Assembly (NCBI GenBank): GCA_001600415.1
Contig: BCJX01000010.1
Location: 903,236 to 967,235 of the forward strand
Source: Pascua guehoae
Lineage: Eukaryota > Basidiomycota > Tremellomycetes > Trichosporonales > Trichosporonaceae
Length of the DNA: 64,000 nucleotides
Direction of reading: 5' to 3'
Within the stretch, counting starts at the first letter, position 1; each line of letters begins with the position of its first letter. Made by a program: the position numbers and the translations under genes. The notes beneath the pieces were generated by a model that was not told the origin of the DNA, did no database searches, and was given only the letters and a program-made list of their open reading frames with translations. Of the stretch, positions 10,389-21,303 are shown in pieces.

Positions 10389-12572
10389 TCCCTTCCCCCC
10401 CTCTCCCATCCTCTTACTCTCGACCTCTCCAAAGTCCACCCCCTCACACCCGCGCTTATCCCACCCCACCCCAACTGTCCCATCTCACAATCCACCCCCC
10501 CACACTCCCCAACACCACCCACACCCTCCCAACCACCCAAGCCTCCCCTTGCCCACCCACCTCCCCAACCCTACCGGCTCCCCAGCCCGCCCTACCCGAT
10601 CCCACGGCCAACGTCCCACGGCCAACGTCCACCAGTCGCGTGGCCACGGTACACTGTCCGACAATTCGAGAGCCACAAGAGCCCTCCATCCAATGCCCGC
10701 GCCTCAGTCGGGAGACTGCGCTTTCCATCGCGATCCGCCAAGGCAAAAAAAAAAAAAAAAAAAACACCCACCCCATGTGGTCTTGCGCAAATGTCGGCAA
10801 AGTGTCCCGTCCATGCCAATCGGATCCGTGGTCGACAAGCCGTCGTGCGACCCCCCCACATTCATGACACTGGTACAACCGTGCGCCGCTCAGAGTCGGT
10901 GTGGGTTTGAGCAGCCAGTGATGCCAGCGGCCAGCAGAGCTCGACGTCCCTTGTGAAATGGGCACGCGCCACGCCTCCGCCTAAGCCGCGGGCCAAGCCA
11001 CTCTGCCATACAGTATTGATCTCTGCACTGCGGGTTCGATCCCCGTCGTGACCTTTTTGGCGTCGTCTGGATCCCCGTCTGCATCGGGGACACGTCGAGT
11101 CATGATACCTGGGGCAGGGCGAGGCCGACGAGGCCGACGAGGCCGTGTGGGATAGCCACCGGGCCAAGGACCAACTTTGGTTGGGAAAAGTGTCATGAGG
11201 GACAGTAACCGTCAAAGCGGGTCGAGGTACGCAGTGCTTGGCAGCAAGGCTGTGATCTTGGCGTGTGATGGGCGATCGAGGGGGGAAGATTGCCACCCCA
11301 TGTCGAGTGAAACAGCCAGAGGCATGAGGATGCCAGCTGCCAGATGCGAACGAGGAGCGTCAAAACCTCGACGGGTGCAAGCGCGTGTGGCGGCAGACGG
11401 TGGCACTGAGACACCATCGTGCCAAACTGTTGCGAGAAGAAGCGATGCATGAATAATTTAGAGGGACACGAGTGTGATACCCGACTAGGGAGGAGCGGGA
11501 TAGACACAGGGCCGATGCGATGGTCGCCATGTGGGTGGATGTGAGAGTGGCACAAGTGCCACCTTGACACAAACGTCGTACCGAGACGAATATCAGAGAC
11601 AGGCACGAGAGCGGGCCCCAGCCATCTGTAGTCGAGCGGACCCGGGCCAGTCGCCGCAACGTCGTATGCGGCACTGCCGTCCTCCCAACCCGTTTTTACC
11701 TTGTCAATCTCGGGGGCGGTGGCGTACCCCCCCATCGTCCCACGGCGGGGGATACGAGTGAGTACCACGTGCGGTTGGGTGCGCATGCTAGGTTGTAGAC
11801 TGGCATCACGAGTGGACGACTTTGTTCTTGCTGCTTTGTTTTCTCGTGGGTGGCAGGTTTGCGTCAGTGATGGTGGCGTCAGGCAGTGGTTGGGTAATGG
11901 CTGTTGTCCCTGGGCAGTGGTGTTTCCTGGGCGGTAGTACCGAGTGGCTGTGGGGTGCTGCCGGATCGGCGTGACCAGCTCGTCCCATCTCGTGAATAAC
12001 CCACCACGTGTGAGATGTGCTTCCCACAAGGAGTCTACTTCCGTCGGGTGGCCAAGGCCCGCGTATCCCGGCAGCGGGGTGCATGACCTCTGACCAAAGT
12101 CGTCGCCAAGGCCGAGCCCCGGATGAGTTGCGCGGACTGGGAGCGATGGTTGGTATGTACACAGTGAAGGTGGGAGAGGTCGAAGTAATTGAAGTAGGGA
12201 GCAGCGGGCGCCGCCACAGAACTGAGGGTGGCAGGTATGTCCCAACAGAGCATGAGTATGCTTTTTGAATGATTCATGATCATGAACGAATGAATGAGCG
12301 CAATTGCACAGTGGCTTTTGCAAGGCCACAGTAGTAAGACTTCAGTAACAGCCTAGGACCTAAGCTTGGAGAGTTGCAGAGCAGGACTGCAGCGCAATGC
12401 GTTTACAATGTCAGACTTGCCCAAGACATCGGACGGCCACTGGATTCAGCAAGCCGAGGCAGTCTGTCGTCGAGCCTCTGGACTCGCCCATCTACTTTCC
12501 CGGGCTGCCCAGGGGGAAAATACAGTGCATGCCGACATACACCCTCCCAGATCCTGCGTCCTTCCAGACCTC

Positions 12573-13914
12573 TTACACGAGCTCTGCCTCCCACACGCCC
12601 CGGAACCCATTAAACCCGACGACGCGCCACCCCTCGGCCTTTGCGCGCTCCCAGTCCGCGACGGTGAGGTGCGCCTCGGTGACGACGCCGGCCGCGAGGA
12701 GCTCGGCACGCATCGTGCCGGCGAGGAAGGGGGACGCGTGCTCGAGGCGCGGGGTGAGCCAGCCCTGCGGAGTGAGGATGGCAATGTTGGACGTGTTGGT
12801 TTCGAGGAGCGTGTTGGAGGACAGTGCGGGGGCTGCGTCGTTTCCTTTGCTGCTCGTGCTGGCACTGGTGCTGGGGCTCGGCTCGGTGTTGGCCCGGCCT
12901 GCTTCGCTCGCCGTGTGCATCAGCACCTCGGCGTGCGCGCCCCCGACGCGTTCGCTAGCCGCGTCGTAGAATGCGCGCTGCTCAGTCTTGAAGAGGCGGT
13001 ACTTGCGCTGCTGGTCCGGGATGACCGAGGACTCTGGGTCGAGGTGCAAGAGGCGGCGGGGACCAGGAGTGGGTGAGGGGAGGGGGTTGAATCGCGCTGC
13101 TGTTAGTAAAGGAGGGGGAACAGGCCACAGAGTCACCAGAAATAGGATCGGAGAGGGAGGGGACAACGATTGGTTAACACTCACGAATGCCCTTTGTTGC
13201 AATTGTCTGCACCTCGATCTTCGGTCCAGGTCGGACGAGAATGCGGAGCTGGGCACGTGAGTATGGGTCAAGTAGAGGGTAGTGTGGACAGATTAGTGAG
13301 AATTGGAAGGGGAGGGAGGATGGGGTTGAGGAGACCAGCCAGTTTGCGGCCGTGAAAATCATGGTGGCTAAGTGGCAGTCCCCAGGAGACAGACATCCTC
13401 GTCTCGTCCACTCCATGAGGACATTACACGTCTTCCCAGCTCCTGCGGTGCAACAGACCAGTCCTCAGTCCCAGTCTGCACCATGCCGACCACGCGTACT
13501 CACCCGCCAATCACCCTCTCCCTCAGCCTCCCTCTTCTCCAGCTCCGGCCCGACCGCTGCCCACACGGCGTCGTCGCCCGGCCACGTGCCCCACACCGCG
13601 TCCTGCGCAAAGTACGCGTGGGCCGCGCGGAGGCGCGCGACGTGCCGTTCCCACAGGGGGACGCGGGCAGGCGAGACGGGTGCCGGGGTGGCGGCGACCG
13701 TGAAGCGGCCCGTGGTGAACAGCGCTGGTGGGGGTGACGGTGGGTTGGCCGACGAGGAAGCGGATGTGGACGCCCCGCTCGGCTCAGCGTGAGTAGATAC
13801 TGCGGACACGGCTGCACCCTGCTCCGCCTGCACGGTCAATATTGCATCATGACGGCTAGCTGCTCGCCTGGTCGGGACGGGCCTCCTTGGACGCGTCCCA
13901 CTTGAAGCCGTAGC
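12573..13914 (-). CDS. Aminotransferase class IV, ADC-lyase-like
   Basis: Three exons are supported: complement(12573..13099, 13185..13248, 13504..<13914). The product resembles 4-amino-4-deoxychorismate lyase (Abz2/PabC), a PLP enzyme that makes p-aminobenzoate for folate. Evidence: ERHVARLRAAH near the N-terminus, the short strand exon LRILVRPGPKIEVQ, FKTEQRAFYDAA (candidate PLP Lys), ETNTSNIAIL, and TPRL...FLAGTMRAELLAAG. Oddity: the first exon has no ATG. Its frame stays open upstream across the last LOG exon, and an acceptor at 13915-13917 would splice it in frame onto LOG exon 5, giving a 575-residue LOG-lyase fusion. A separate start within LOG is the alternative. The 3' exon has a tandem acceptor (CAGCAG, 13097-13102). 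The domain call is firm; substrate and N-terminus are inferred. Confidence 0.78.
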
Positions 13915-15665
13915 CTGCGTCGGCCTGGGTGACGTCAGTTCAGCGCAAGGCGTGGTAAGGTGTGAGGTATGGCGGCGAATAAAGGGTGTCGAGCCCGCGG
14001 TAGGAAGTAGCGTCGCCGCGGTAGGAAGTAGCGTCGACGGGGTGCCCCCTGGCGGGAGAGGATGTCGTTGTTCACTCCAGTCACTCTGAGGGGTATGGTA
14101 CCTCCGAGAAGCAGGGCTGGACTGATTCTTGCTGACAGCAAAAGCGCTGCCTCCCGCACTTCCGTCTTTTGCCCCAGCCTCGCATGGTCCTCCATACCCT
14201 CCCCCTTCACATCCGCCTGCCCCACTCTACTCACTGGGAGCGACCAGTTCTCGAGGGCCTGCACCGCTGCCGGTCCCCATTCGGCTGCCTTGCTCTCATC
14301 GGCGTTGGCAGCCGCGCCGCCTGGGAGGTCGACAATGGTAACGAGCGACAGGTTGGTGGGTGCGATAAAGCCCGCCTCGACGGCCTGGTTGATGAGAGCA
14401 CGCATGGGCTCGTAGAAGTTGCCGACTGGGAATGGGTTAGGTGCGTTCGGGTGGTGATGAGGAGGGTGACATACTGTTCAAGACAATGACGGGGAGCGAG
14501 TGCATGCCGATCTGGGGGGTTAGCGCATGCCAGAGACTTCAGTCGTCTCGTTGGGTGATTGTCCCCGAATGAGACGGTGTAGAAGCACGCCCATAAAGAG
14601 ACCGGATAGACATTTCTCGTTACGTCGATGTTGCTCATGATCCGAGGCTTTCTTAGTTCATAGCAAAATGGACGAAAGCGAAAGATGCAGACTGAGAATT
14701 GTGACTTGAACTCGAATCGGGTTGCACCCGACATTGCGAACACGCGACGATGCAGACGGGCGTCCCCTACCAATGTGACGGTGCGAGAACAAGCCACACA
14801 AACACCCTCTAATGGCACACCCCGTTCCCATCTGAACATAATGCTCGACCGGTCACGAGTCCTTCACATACCACCTCAACACAACAGTCCAACTCACTTG
14901 GTTCCAAGTCACCATCTCCATGAGCTCCTCAAAGGTCCCGTAACCGCCGGGGAGGACGACAAAGCCGCCCGTGCTGACCTTGGCCATCTTAAACTTGCGC
15001 TCGTGCATGCTCCCCACAACCTCCATCGAGAGGCGGCCGCCAAAGTCGTCGGCGAGCAGGTCGTGGCCCTTGCCCTCGACCGAGACGACGGATGCGGGGT
15101 CCGACACGGTCGCGCCGGGGCCGGGGGTGGGGGTGTGCTCGGCCGCACGGCCGAGGAGCGCGCGGGGGAGGATACCGTGGACGTAGCCGCCAGCCTTGAG
15201 GGTGGACTGCGAGACAACACCTGGGATGGTTAGGTCTGCCGGGCGGCGCGATGGAGTGAGGTGATGGCGTGTGTGCACCACAGAGGGTTGCGCATGCGCA
15301 GCATGCTACATGAGCACACCGCACGACCGACAGCAACTCTGGGGCCTCTGGGTGTTTATCTATCCAGTAGGACCCCGGCTTCATCGTCTCCCGGTAGCAG
15401 GTAGGACAGCCGCACGCACACCCGCTGCACGATCTCGCACAGACTCACCCATGATTCCGCGCCTGCCGCCGCCGTACACGACAGGGATGCTCGCCTTTGC
15501 GAGCGCCTCGCCGACCGACTCGGCGGCATTGGCATAAATCGCCGTCGATCCAGGCGACGAGCCGCAGCTGGTCGTCAGTGGGGTCATAGAGTGACGGCCT
15601 AGAACTTACAAGACGCAGACTGGCTTGCGCAGGTCGGTTGGGAAGATGGACGGCGTGTTGGTCAT
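13856..15665 (-). CDS. LOG-family nucleotide 5'-monophosphate phosphoribohydrolase
   Basis: Six exons: complement(13856..13924, 14235..14425, 14475..14511, 14898..15220, 15449..15567, 15610..15665); 795 nt, 264 residues. Rossmann-type LOG/lysine-decarboxylase-like fold: VCVFCGSSPG (16-25), YGGGRRGIMG (50-59), the MHERKF segment (130-135) and the signature PGGYGTFEE (149-157). LOG proteins cleave cytokinin riboside monophosphates or related nucleotides to the free base; many fungi carry one of uncertain substrate. The family is usually 200-260 residues; an insert at about 84-110 is species-specific. Introns 3 and 5 are long (386 and 310 nt), and intron 5 holds two 21-base tandem copies. The stop at 13856 lies within the open frame of the downstream lyase-like exon, so the two share sequence. 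Confidence 0.9.
13995..14036. repeat. Two 21-bp tandem copies in a LOG intron
   Basis: The unit CCGCGGTAGGAAGTAGCGTCG occurs twice in direct succession inside the last intron of the LOG gene. Confidence 0.95.
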
Positions 15666-16424
15666 GACGGATGATAATAGGCGCGAATAGACAAGATGAG
15701 AGCTCAGATGAGAGTGTGGACGTTTAAACGACTGTGAGATGGGTGAGATAAGAGTAGTGATAGGCTGTGCGCTGTTGAGATGGGGATGGAGAAAGAGGAA
15801 GAGGAGGCGAGTGAGAATAGGGTACTGTAGATGGGGGACGTGGGCAGGGGACGACGAGTCACAACACGTCCTCGGGGTTTGACTTTGCGGGGCCCAAATT
15901 AGCCACAGCCGAGTCGGTCAACAGCAAAAAAGAAGCGGAGTTTGGACAGTCTCCGCTACGCCCAGGGAGAAAGAACAAAAAAAAAGTGACCTCGTTAGTA
16001 TCCCACGGGCGATTGACTGCCTCTGTGAAAGCCACGCCACGTCCACGTCCCTTCCCTTGATCCCTTTGCCATCCTGGGAGACTAAGGGAAATAATCTTCC
16101 TTGGGCGGCCTGGGTGGCCATTGCCTGGGCTGGGCCAGATGCGCAGGCGCGTGGATGGTGGATGGTGGTCGGTGGCCGGTGGCCATTGTGCGCGTGTCAG
16201 TGCCCCCGGGTCGCGGGTTTGACAATCCATCCACAGACACTACAGAGGCTCGCTCCAGGCTCCCTTCGGATCCCTTTCCTCGTTCACTCGCTCGCTCGCT
16301 CGCTCGCTGCCAACCGGGTTTACCAACAAGGCCACTTTGTCAATTCGCATCTTTCAATCCATCCTTCTCTCTCCCTCCGCATCTCCTTGCCACCCCCCCA
16401 CATCACCCTCCTTACGCTGCTACC
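15666..16424. other. Divergent LOG/SAR1 promoter region
   Basis: This is a 759-base head-to-head spacer. The right half is CT-rich with a CGCT repeat (about 16281-16306), the likely SAR1 leader. No additional gene is seen. Confidence 0.6.
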
Positions 16425-18424
16425 ATGTTCATCATTGTACGTGGGACCCCCGTCGTCGTCGCCGCTCCACCACCCCAGCTCCACCCCCAAACTCTATTCC
16501 GCCGCCCGAGACCGACTTTTACTGACACTGGCAGAACTGGTTCTGGGACGTCCTCGCCCAGCTTGGTGAGTTGCCCCCCACTGCCCGTGCAGCAAGAGTG
16601 GTACTGACTCTACAGGGCTTATGAACAAGAGTGCGTTTTGTGTTGCGACTGCGGCGCGTCCCCATCGGCGGGTTATCGTCCCGTCGCCATCGCGTCGGCC
16701 CCGATAGTCGCCGATAATCTTCCCACCGCGTCCACACACCGACGCAAAGCTAGACGAGACCGCTGACCACAGACGCCAAGCTCCTGTTCCTTGGTCTCGA
16801 CAATGCCGGCAAGACGGTGAGTACGGCTCGGTGTGTCGCATGGACCGAAGCACTTGGGAACGCCGAAGAGTGCAGGCTGGAGGGCAATCGGCCACGGGTG
16901 ATAACAAGACGTCGTTTGCGCCCTCACGTGCGGCCGCGAGCTGAACAGTTTGCCACTACGTCGCTGCGTCATCGAGCCGGAGATCTCCCCGTGATCGCAT
17001 GACCCGTGCACTTGCTTCGCAGTTGCGAAGACCAGGCGCGAAGCATCAGGCATCGCGTCTTGTCTATCGCCGCACTCTCGGGCGCCGTGTCGCGGTGACG
17101 TCGCGTCCCGGCTAGCTCTGTGTCCGCGCTGGAACTGTACAAAGCGCGCATACAACGCCAACCGCGATTCCTGCTGCGTGCTGCGTTCGATGACAAGCGT
17201 GCAAAACAAACGCCGACGCTCGCGATCACACTCGCCGTCCATCCCAGTGGCTGACGGGCAGACTCTCCTTCACATGCTCAAGAACGACCGCCTGGCAACG
17301 ATGCAGCCTACGCTGCACCCGACATCCGAGGAGCTCGCGATCGGCAACGTGCGTTTCACGACGTACGACCTCGGCGGACACATGCAGGCACGCCGTCTGT
17401 GGCGCGACTACTTCCCCGAGGTGGACGGCATCGTCTTCCTTGTCGACTCGGCAGACACGGAGCGCTTTGCCGAGAGCAAGGCTGAGCTCGACTCGCTGCG
17501 TGAGTAGAGTGGCGTAGTGGCAGGGAGTGCAGCAGGCGTGGGGGAGTAGTGGCAGCAGCAGAGGGGCAGCGGTGCAGAGACAGTGTGCAACGGCTGGGAA
17601 GCGCCGTAGCACACGGAGGTGTGTGTCATTGAGCCGGCGAGCTTAGTGCTCGTTGAGCCGGTGGCCTTGGTGTGACACCCAACGGCCGCCGATGACACGG
17701 CCAGAGTGCGCGAGGAAATGGGAGCTCTGGTGTTTGATGTCCGGGAGTGGCGGTATCCCTTCAAGCAGCGCAGCGGAGGGGGAGTGTGGATGACGAGGAC
17801 CAGCGACGTGGCGCTTGTACGAGGCAGAGCGTGGCGGCTGTACGATCTCGAACGTGGCGTGGCGGCTGTACGATCTTGAACGTGGCGGCTGTACGTGGCG
17901 GCTGTACGAGCTCGAGACTGAGTCCATGTTTCACGGGTCCAGCAAAACGGGTCGCGGTAGTGACATGGCCGCCGTAGGAACGGCCGGCCCACGACGAGAA
18001 TAGACTTTATCAAAGACGGACAGAATTCACCTGCAACAGAGCCCCACGCTAACGCCAGTCTCCATCGAGGCGCTCGCCATGGTCCCCTTCCTCATCCTCG
18101 GCAACAAGATTGACGCTCCCGGCGCCGTCTCCGAGGAGGAGCTCCGCCACCACCTCGGCCTCTACCAGACCACTGGCAAGGTGCGTCGAGCGTCGGGGCA
18201 GCAGCAGCAGCACCCGCCTGTTGTCGCCTTGGCTCGCTGCCAGGCTGTTTTCTCTCTCCTCATACTCACTCCCCAGGGCAAGATTCCTCTCGGCGACATC
18301 CGCCCGATCGAGGTCTTTATGTGCTCGGTCGTCATGCGCCAGGGCTACGGCGAGGGCTTCAAGTGGCTCAGCCAATACGTGAGTCCAACTTGTGTACGGG
18401 AACAACTCTAACGGGCAGATCTAA
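16425..18424 (+). CDS. SAR1: Small GTPase Sar1 (COPII coat)
   Basis: Eight exons: 16425..16436, 16535..16565, 16616..16630, 16773..16816, 17262..17499, 18059..18180, 18277..18378, 18419..18424; 570 nt, 189 residues, the normal Sar1 length. The N-terminal amphipathic start MFIINWFWDV is the Sar1 membrane helix. G1 GLDNAGKT is at 27-34, switch I includes QPTLHPT, G3 DLGGH at 70-74, G4 NKID at 129-132 and G5 CSV at 170-172. Sar1-GTP inserts its helix into ER exit sites and recruits Sec23/24. Micro-exons are striking: exon 1 is 12 nt, exon 3 is 15 nt, and the last exon is 6 nt including the stop. Introns 4 and 5 are long (445 and 559 nt). Confidence 0.96.
17829..17915. repeat. Tandem GTGGCGGCTGTACG units in a SAR1 intron
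   Basis: Four copies of GTGGCGGCTGTACG, two of them followed by ATCTCGAAC-like spacers, lie inside SAR1 intron 5. Confidence 0.9.
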
Positions 18425-18599
18425 ACGCCGTGGCTAGACTGCGGATGTAGACGAGTCGACGCGGCAGACCTGGTCTGACAGCTTTAGTCCCCTAATAGCC
18501 TGTCAACGACATGCATATGATTACTCTACTGTGCGGTGCACCTGTGTCGCTCCCCTACCCCCCCTCCCATGTGTCATCTGCCAATCTCTCTCTCGTGCT

Positions 18600-20949
18600 C
18601 TACTTCTTTGATCGCGTCACGCGCGGGGTCGCACTCGCCCCCCTCGTCTTGCGCCGCGGACTCGTCACGCTGCCCACACTCGGGGTCGGGCTGCCCCGGT
18701 CGCTGGCGGCAGTACGGCGCGACGAGCGGCGGGGCGCGGGTGTCCCCTGCCCGTCATCCGTAATGTCGGTCATTTCGCTCATGGCGCGCGTCGTGCGGCG
18801 CGGCGTCGCCTCGACCTCCCTCTCCTTGCCCTTTCCCTTTGCGCGCTTGGGCTCGGGCTCGTCGACGTGGCGCGCCGCGGCGCGCGTGCGCGGTGTCGGG
18901 GGCGGGGAAAACGAGCCGACGCCGGGAACGGGGGGTGGGGGCATGTCGTCGTCGATCTCCATGGTCGAGGCGCGCGACGCGCGTCCGCGGGACACACGGC
19001 GGGGCGTGGGCTGGACCAGTTCAGGCTCGGGCGTAGCCTCGGGCTCCTTGGCCTTGCTCCGGCGGCTGCGGCGGGGTGGTGTGGCCGCAGGTGCGTCCTC
19101 GGGGATCGGGGGCTCCGAGGGCGCGCGCGCCGCGAGCGCAGCAATCTCGGGCTCGACGCTGCTCAGGCGCGTCGAGCGGCGGACAGCGGGTTTGGGCTTG
19201 GGCGTCGCCCGTGGCGTTGCCTTTGGCGTGGCCTGGGATGCGGCCTTTGGCGTCGCCTTGGGTTTCTTGGGCTCGTCGTCAATGATGCGCTTGGCCACCT
19301 TGGGCTTGGGCGCGGGTTTGGGCGCGGGGGCCTGGAAGGGGCTGCTCGAGTGGCGTGGCGGGGAGCGGAGCGCGGCGACCGGTGCAGCGACTGGCGCGGG
19401 AGGGGACGGCGGGGACGGCCGGCGCGGGGTCACGGGTTCCGCGGGGGTGCGGACGGGAGAGACGGAACGAGACGACTCTGCAACGCTCGCGCTCGCGGTG
19501 CTTGCGGGAGGACGCGGGGAGGCCGCAAAGCGCGGCGGGCCGCCGAAGGGCGACGCTGAGCGTGCAGGCGTGCCATTGAGAGGACGGAATGCGCGGACTG
19601 GAGTCGGCGCAGCGACCGGCGCGGGAGGAGCAGATCCAGGCGTAGTAGACGCAGCCGTCTGCGGCTGTGCCACAGTACGGGCAGCAGGGATAGCCACCGG
19701 GACGGTAGGCGTGGGCGCGTCCGGCCGCTCGACGTGAACCCACTCTGACGCGGCCATGTCGACGTCTGCGTGTCCGTTTGCGCGCTCGTTGCCGAGGAGA
19801 ATCTTGCGCTGGGCCTGGGGCAGAATGTCGATAAACTCGCGCACCATCTCGCGCCGGCGCTGGCGATCGGCGGCGGCGGCTCCGTCTGTCCCTGCGAGCT
19901 CCTTGTCGAGCGCGAGCGTCTCCTCGTACATGCCGGCGTGGATGAGGCGGAGCGTGACGAGGTCGTGGAGGAGGGAGCGCGCGGCCGGGGTGATGTCGCG
20001 GGGAGGGTGGGCGAGCAAGCTGACCAGCTGCGCGTGCTCGTCGCCCGTGAGCGGGAGGTGGAGGAGCTGGGACAGCGCGCGCGGCTGGGCCGTGTGCTTG
20101 CCCGCGCCGGCGGGGGTGCGTGGTGCGCCGAGCGCCCAGCACCACACCGCCTCGCGGGCTGCGGGGGCGCCGGCGCCCATCTCGCGGATGTCTCTGAATG
20201 CCGCCGACAGACCGGCCACGCTCGCAGTCGCCAGCAGGCCCGCAGACGCCTCGGCTGGAGTCGTCCCTGGGTGTGCTGCGAGGAGAGCATGGACGAGCGC
20301 GAGCGCCTGTGATGGCGGCGAGACCAGCGTCGTCAGTGCACCCACAATCTCGGGGACAAAGTTGACGTCCTCGAGAGCAGGATCACACAGCGCCGCAATG
20401 CCCTCGCTCCACGCCCCGTGGTCGAGGTACCAGTATCCGTCGATGAGGAGGCGCCACGGACGGGGCAGGCAGCGACGGCGCGCAAACGCCGCTGCGCGAG
20501 AGGAAGACGACGACGTAGAGGCGGCATCGTCATTGTCCACGTCCATGTCGGTTGTGGTGCTCGCATCGCCCGCATCCGCATCCCGCACCAGATAGTACAC
20601 AAAGCAGTCGCGCTTCAGGCGGTCCACAGACGCAGTGTGGATGGCGGACAGGAGGCGACGGAAGCCGCTCGGAGATGTGGGTGGGTACAGTGTGGGTCCT
20701 GGTGGTTAGTAACGACTCGTGAGGAGTAGATTGGGTGTAGCAGGGCCAGCAAGCTCCAAACACAAGGCAAGCCAACTTGCAAAACGCACCATCGACTTCG
20801 GCGAAAGCGAGGAGGCGGTCGAAGAAGAGGCGCTGTTCTGGCATCGCAGCCCGGCGGGTGGTGATCGCCTCGGACGCCGCGCGCGAGTACGGCGCAGACA
20901 TGTCAAAGAGCCGTGTTAAGGCGGGGGGCAGCGCGTACTCGTCGCTCAT
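18600..20949 (-). CDS. ELYS-domain nuclear pore protein
   Basis: Two exons: complement(18600..20698, 20790..20949); 2259 nt, 752 residues. The N-terminal about 290 residues fit the ELYS (Mel-28-like) alpha-solenoid domain: LFFDRLLAFAEVDG, then LYPPTSPSGFRRLLSAI, LKRDCFVYYL and LLIDGYWYLDHGAW. The remainder is disordered and Ala/Pro/Ser/Lys/Arg-rich. Repeated basic RRS(S/R)R, TPRRTTR and RKTRG patches approach AT-hook-like DNA or chromatin binding, and the protein ends RVTRSKK. ELYS-type proteins associate with the Y-complex (Nup107-160) at the nuclear pore. The fungal forms lack the animal N-terminal propeller, as here. The ATG at 20949 is the only suitable start. Assignment rests on domain resemblance and is fairly sure. 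Confidence 0.85.
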
Positions 20950-21303
20950 GGTGGCTGCAAAGGAGGGGGTCGAGGGTATAGAGTGATGAGGGGAGGGTGT
21001 GGGGGAGGGGGTGGTGTGTTGTGCCCAAGCCACGGTCAACAAAAGCATCCACACCCACGCCGACTTCCAACTTCTCAATGCCGCGCGTGCTGTGACGCCA
21101 GACCGAGGCCCTGGAGATGGAGGGTGAGGTGCCACATGGCGCCACGTGGCGGAGATAGGCGGCATTAGGCGCCCGGTGGAGGTCAACCACCTCAGATCTC
21201 TTGATCGATCCGATCGACAATGCACGAATGCGGGTCAACGAGCTGTTTGCATCGCTTATCTACATTATTGAATCAGACTTGACAAGCGCATAGGACACGA
21301 AAG
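20950..21303. other. Divergent spacer between ELYS and CCDC25 genes
   Basis: A 354-base head-to-head spacer; both promoters must lie here. No further feature is seen. Confidence 0.6.

Larger units (their letters stand above)
9498..12572. other. Gene-poor region with simple repeats
   Basis: Three kilobases without a supportable protein gene. The longest open frame (minus, 11193-12329) has no recognisable domain and overlaps others on the opposite strand. The region holds a palindromic element (10084-10163), a CT pentanucleotide tract, a 20-A run (10745-10764) and an isolated tRNA T-arm-like hairpin at about 11028-11050 followed by T5. Confidence 0.5.

Noticed and set aside
10930..11060. Possible tRNA on the plus strand at about 11028-11050
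   Set aside because: GCGGG-TTCGATC-CCCGT followed by T5 looks like a T arm and terminator, but no matching acceptor 5' strand, D arm or anticodon arm was found upstream; the only A-box-like sequence is on the other strand.
11193..12329. Long minus-strand open frame (378 codons)
   Set aside because: No domain, odd composition, overlapped by other frames and lacking exon structure; probably chance in GC-rich DNA.
14690..14790. tRNA-like sequence in LOG intron 3
   Set aside because: GATTCGAGTTC on the minus strand resembles a B box and weak acceptor pairing exists, but the T stem does not pair and no anticodon loop can be drawn.
18511..19737. Plus-strand 408-codon frame opposite the ELYS gene
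   Set aside because: Antisense shadow of a GC-rich coding exon with no domain of its own.
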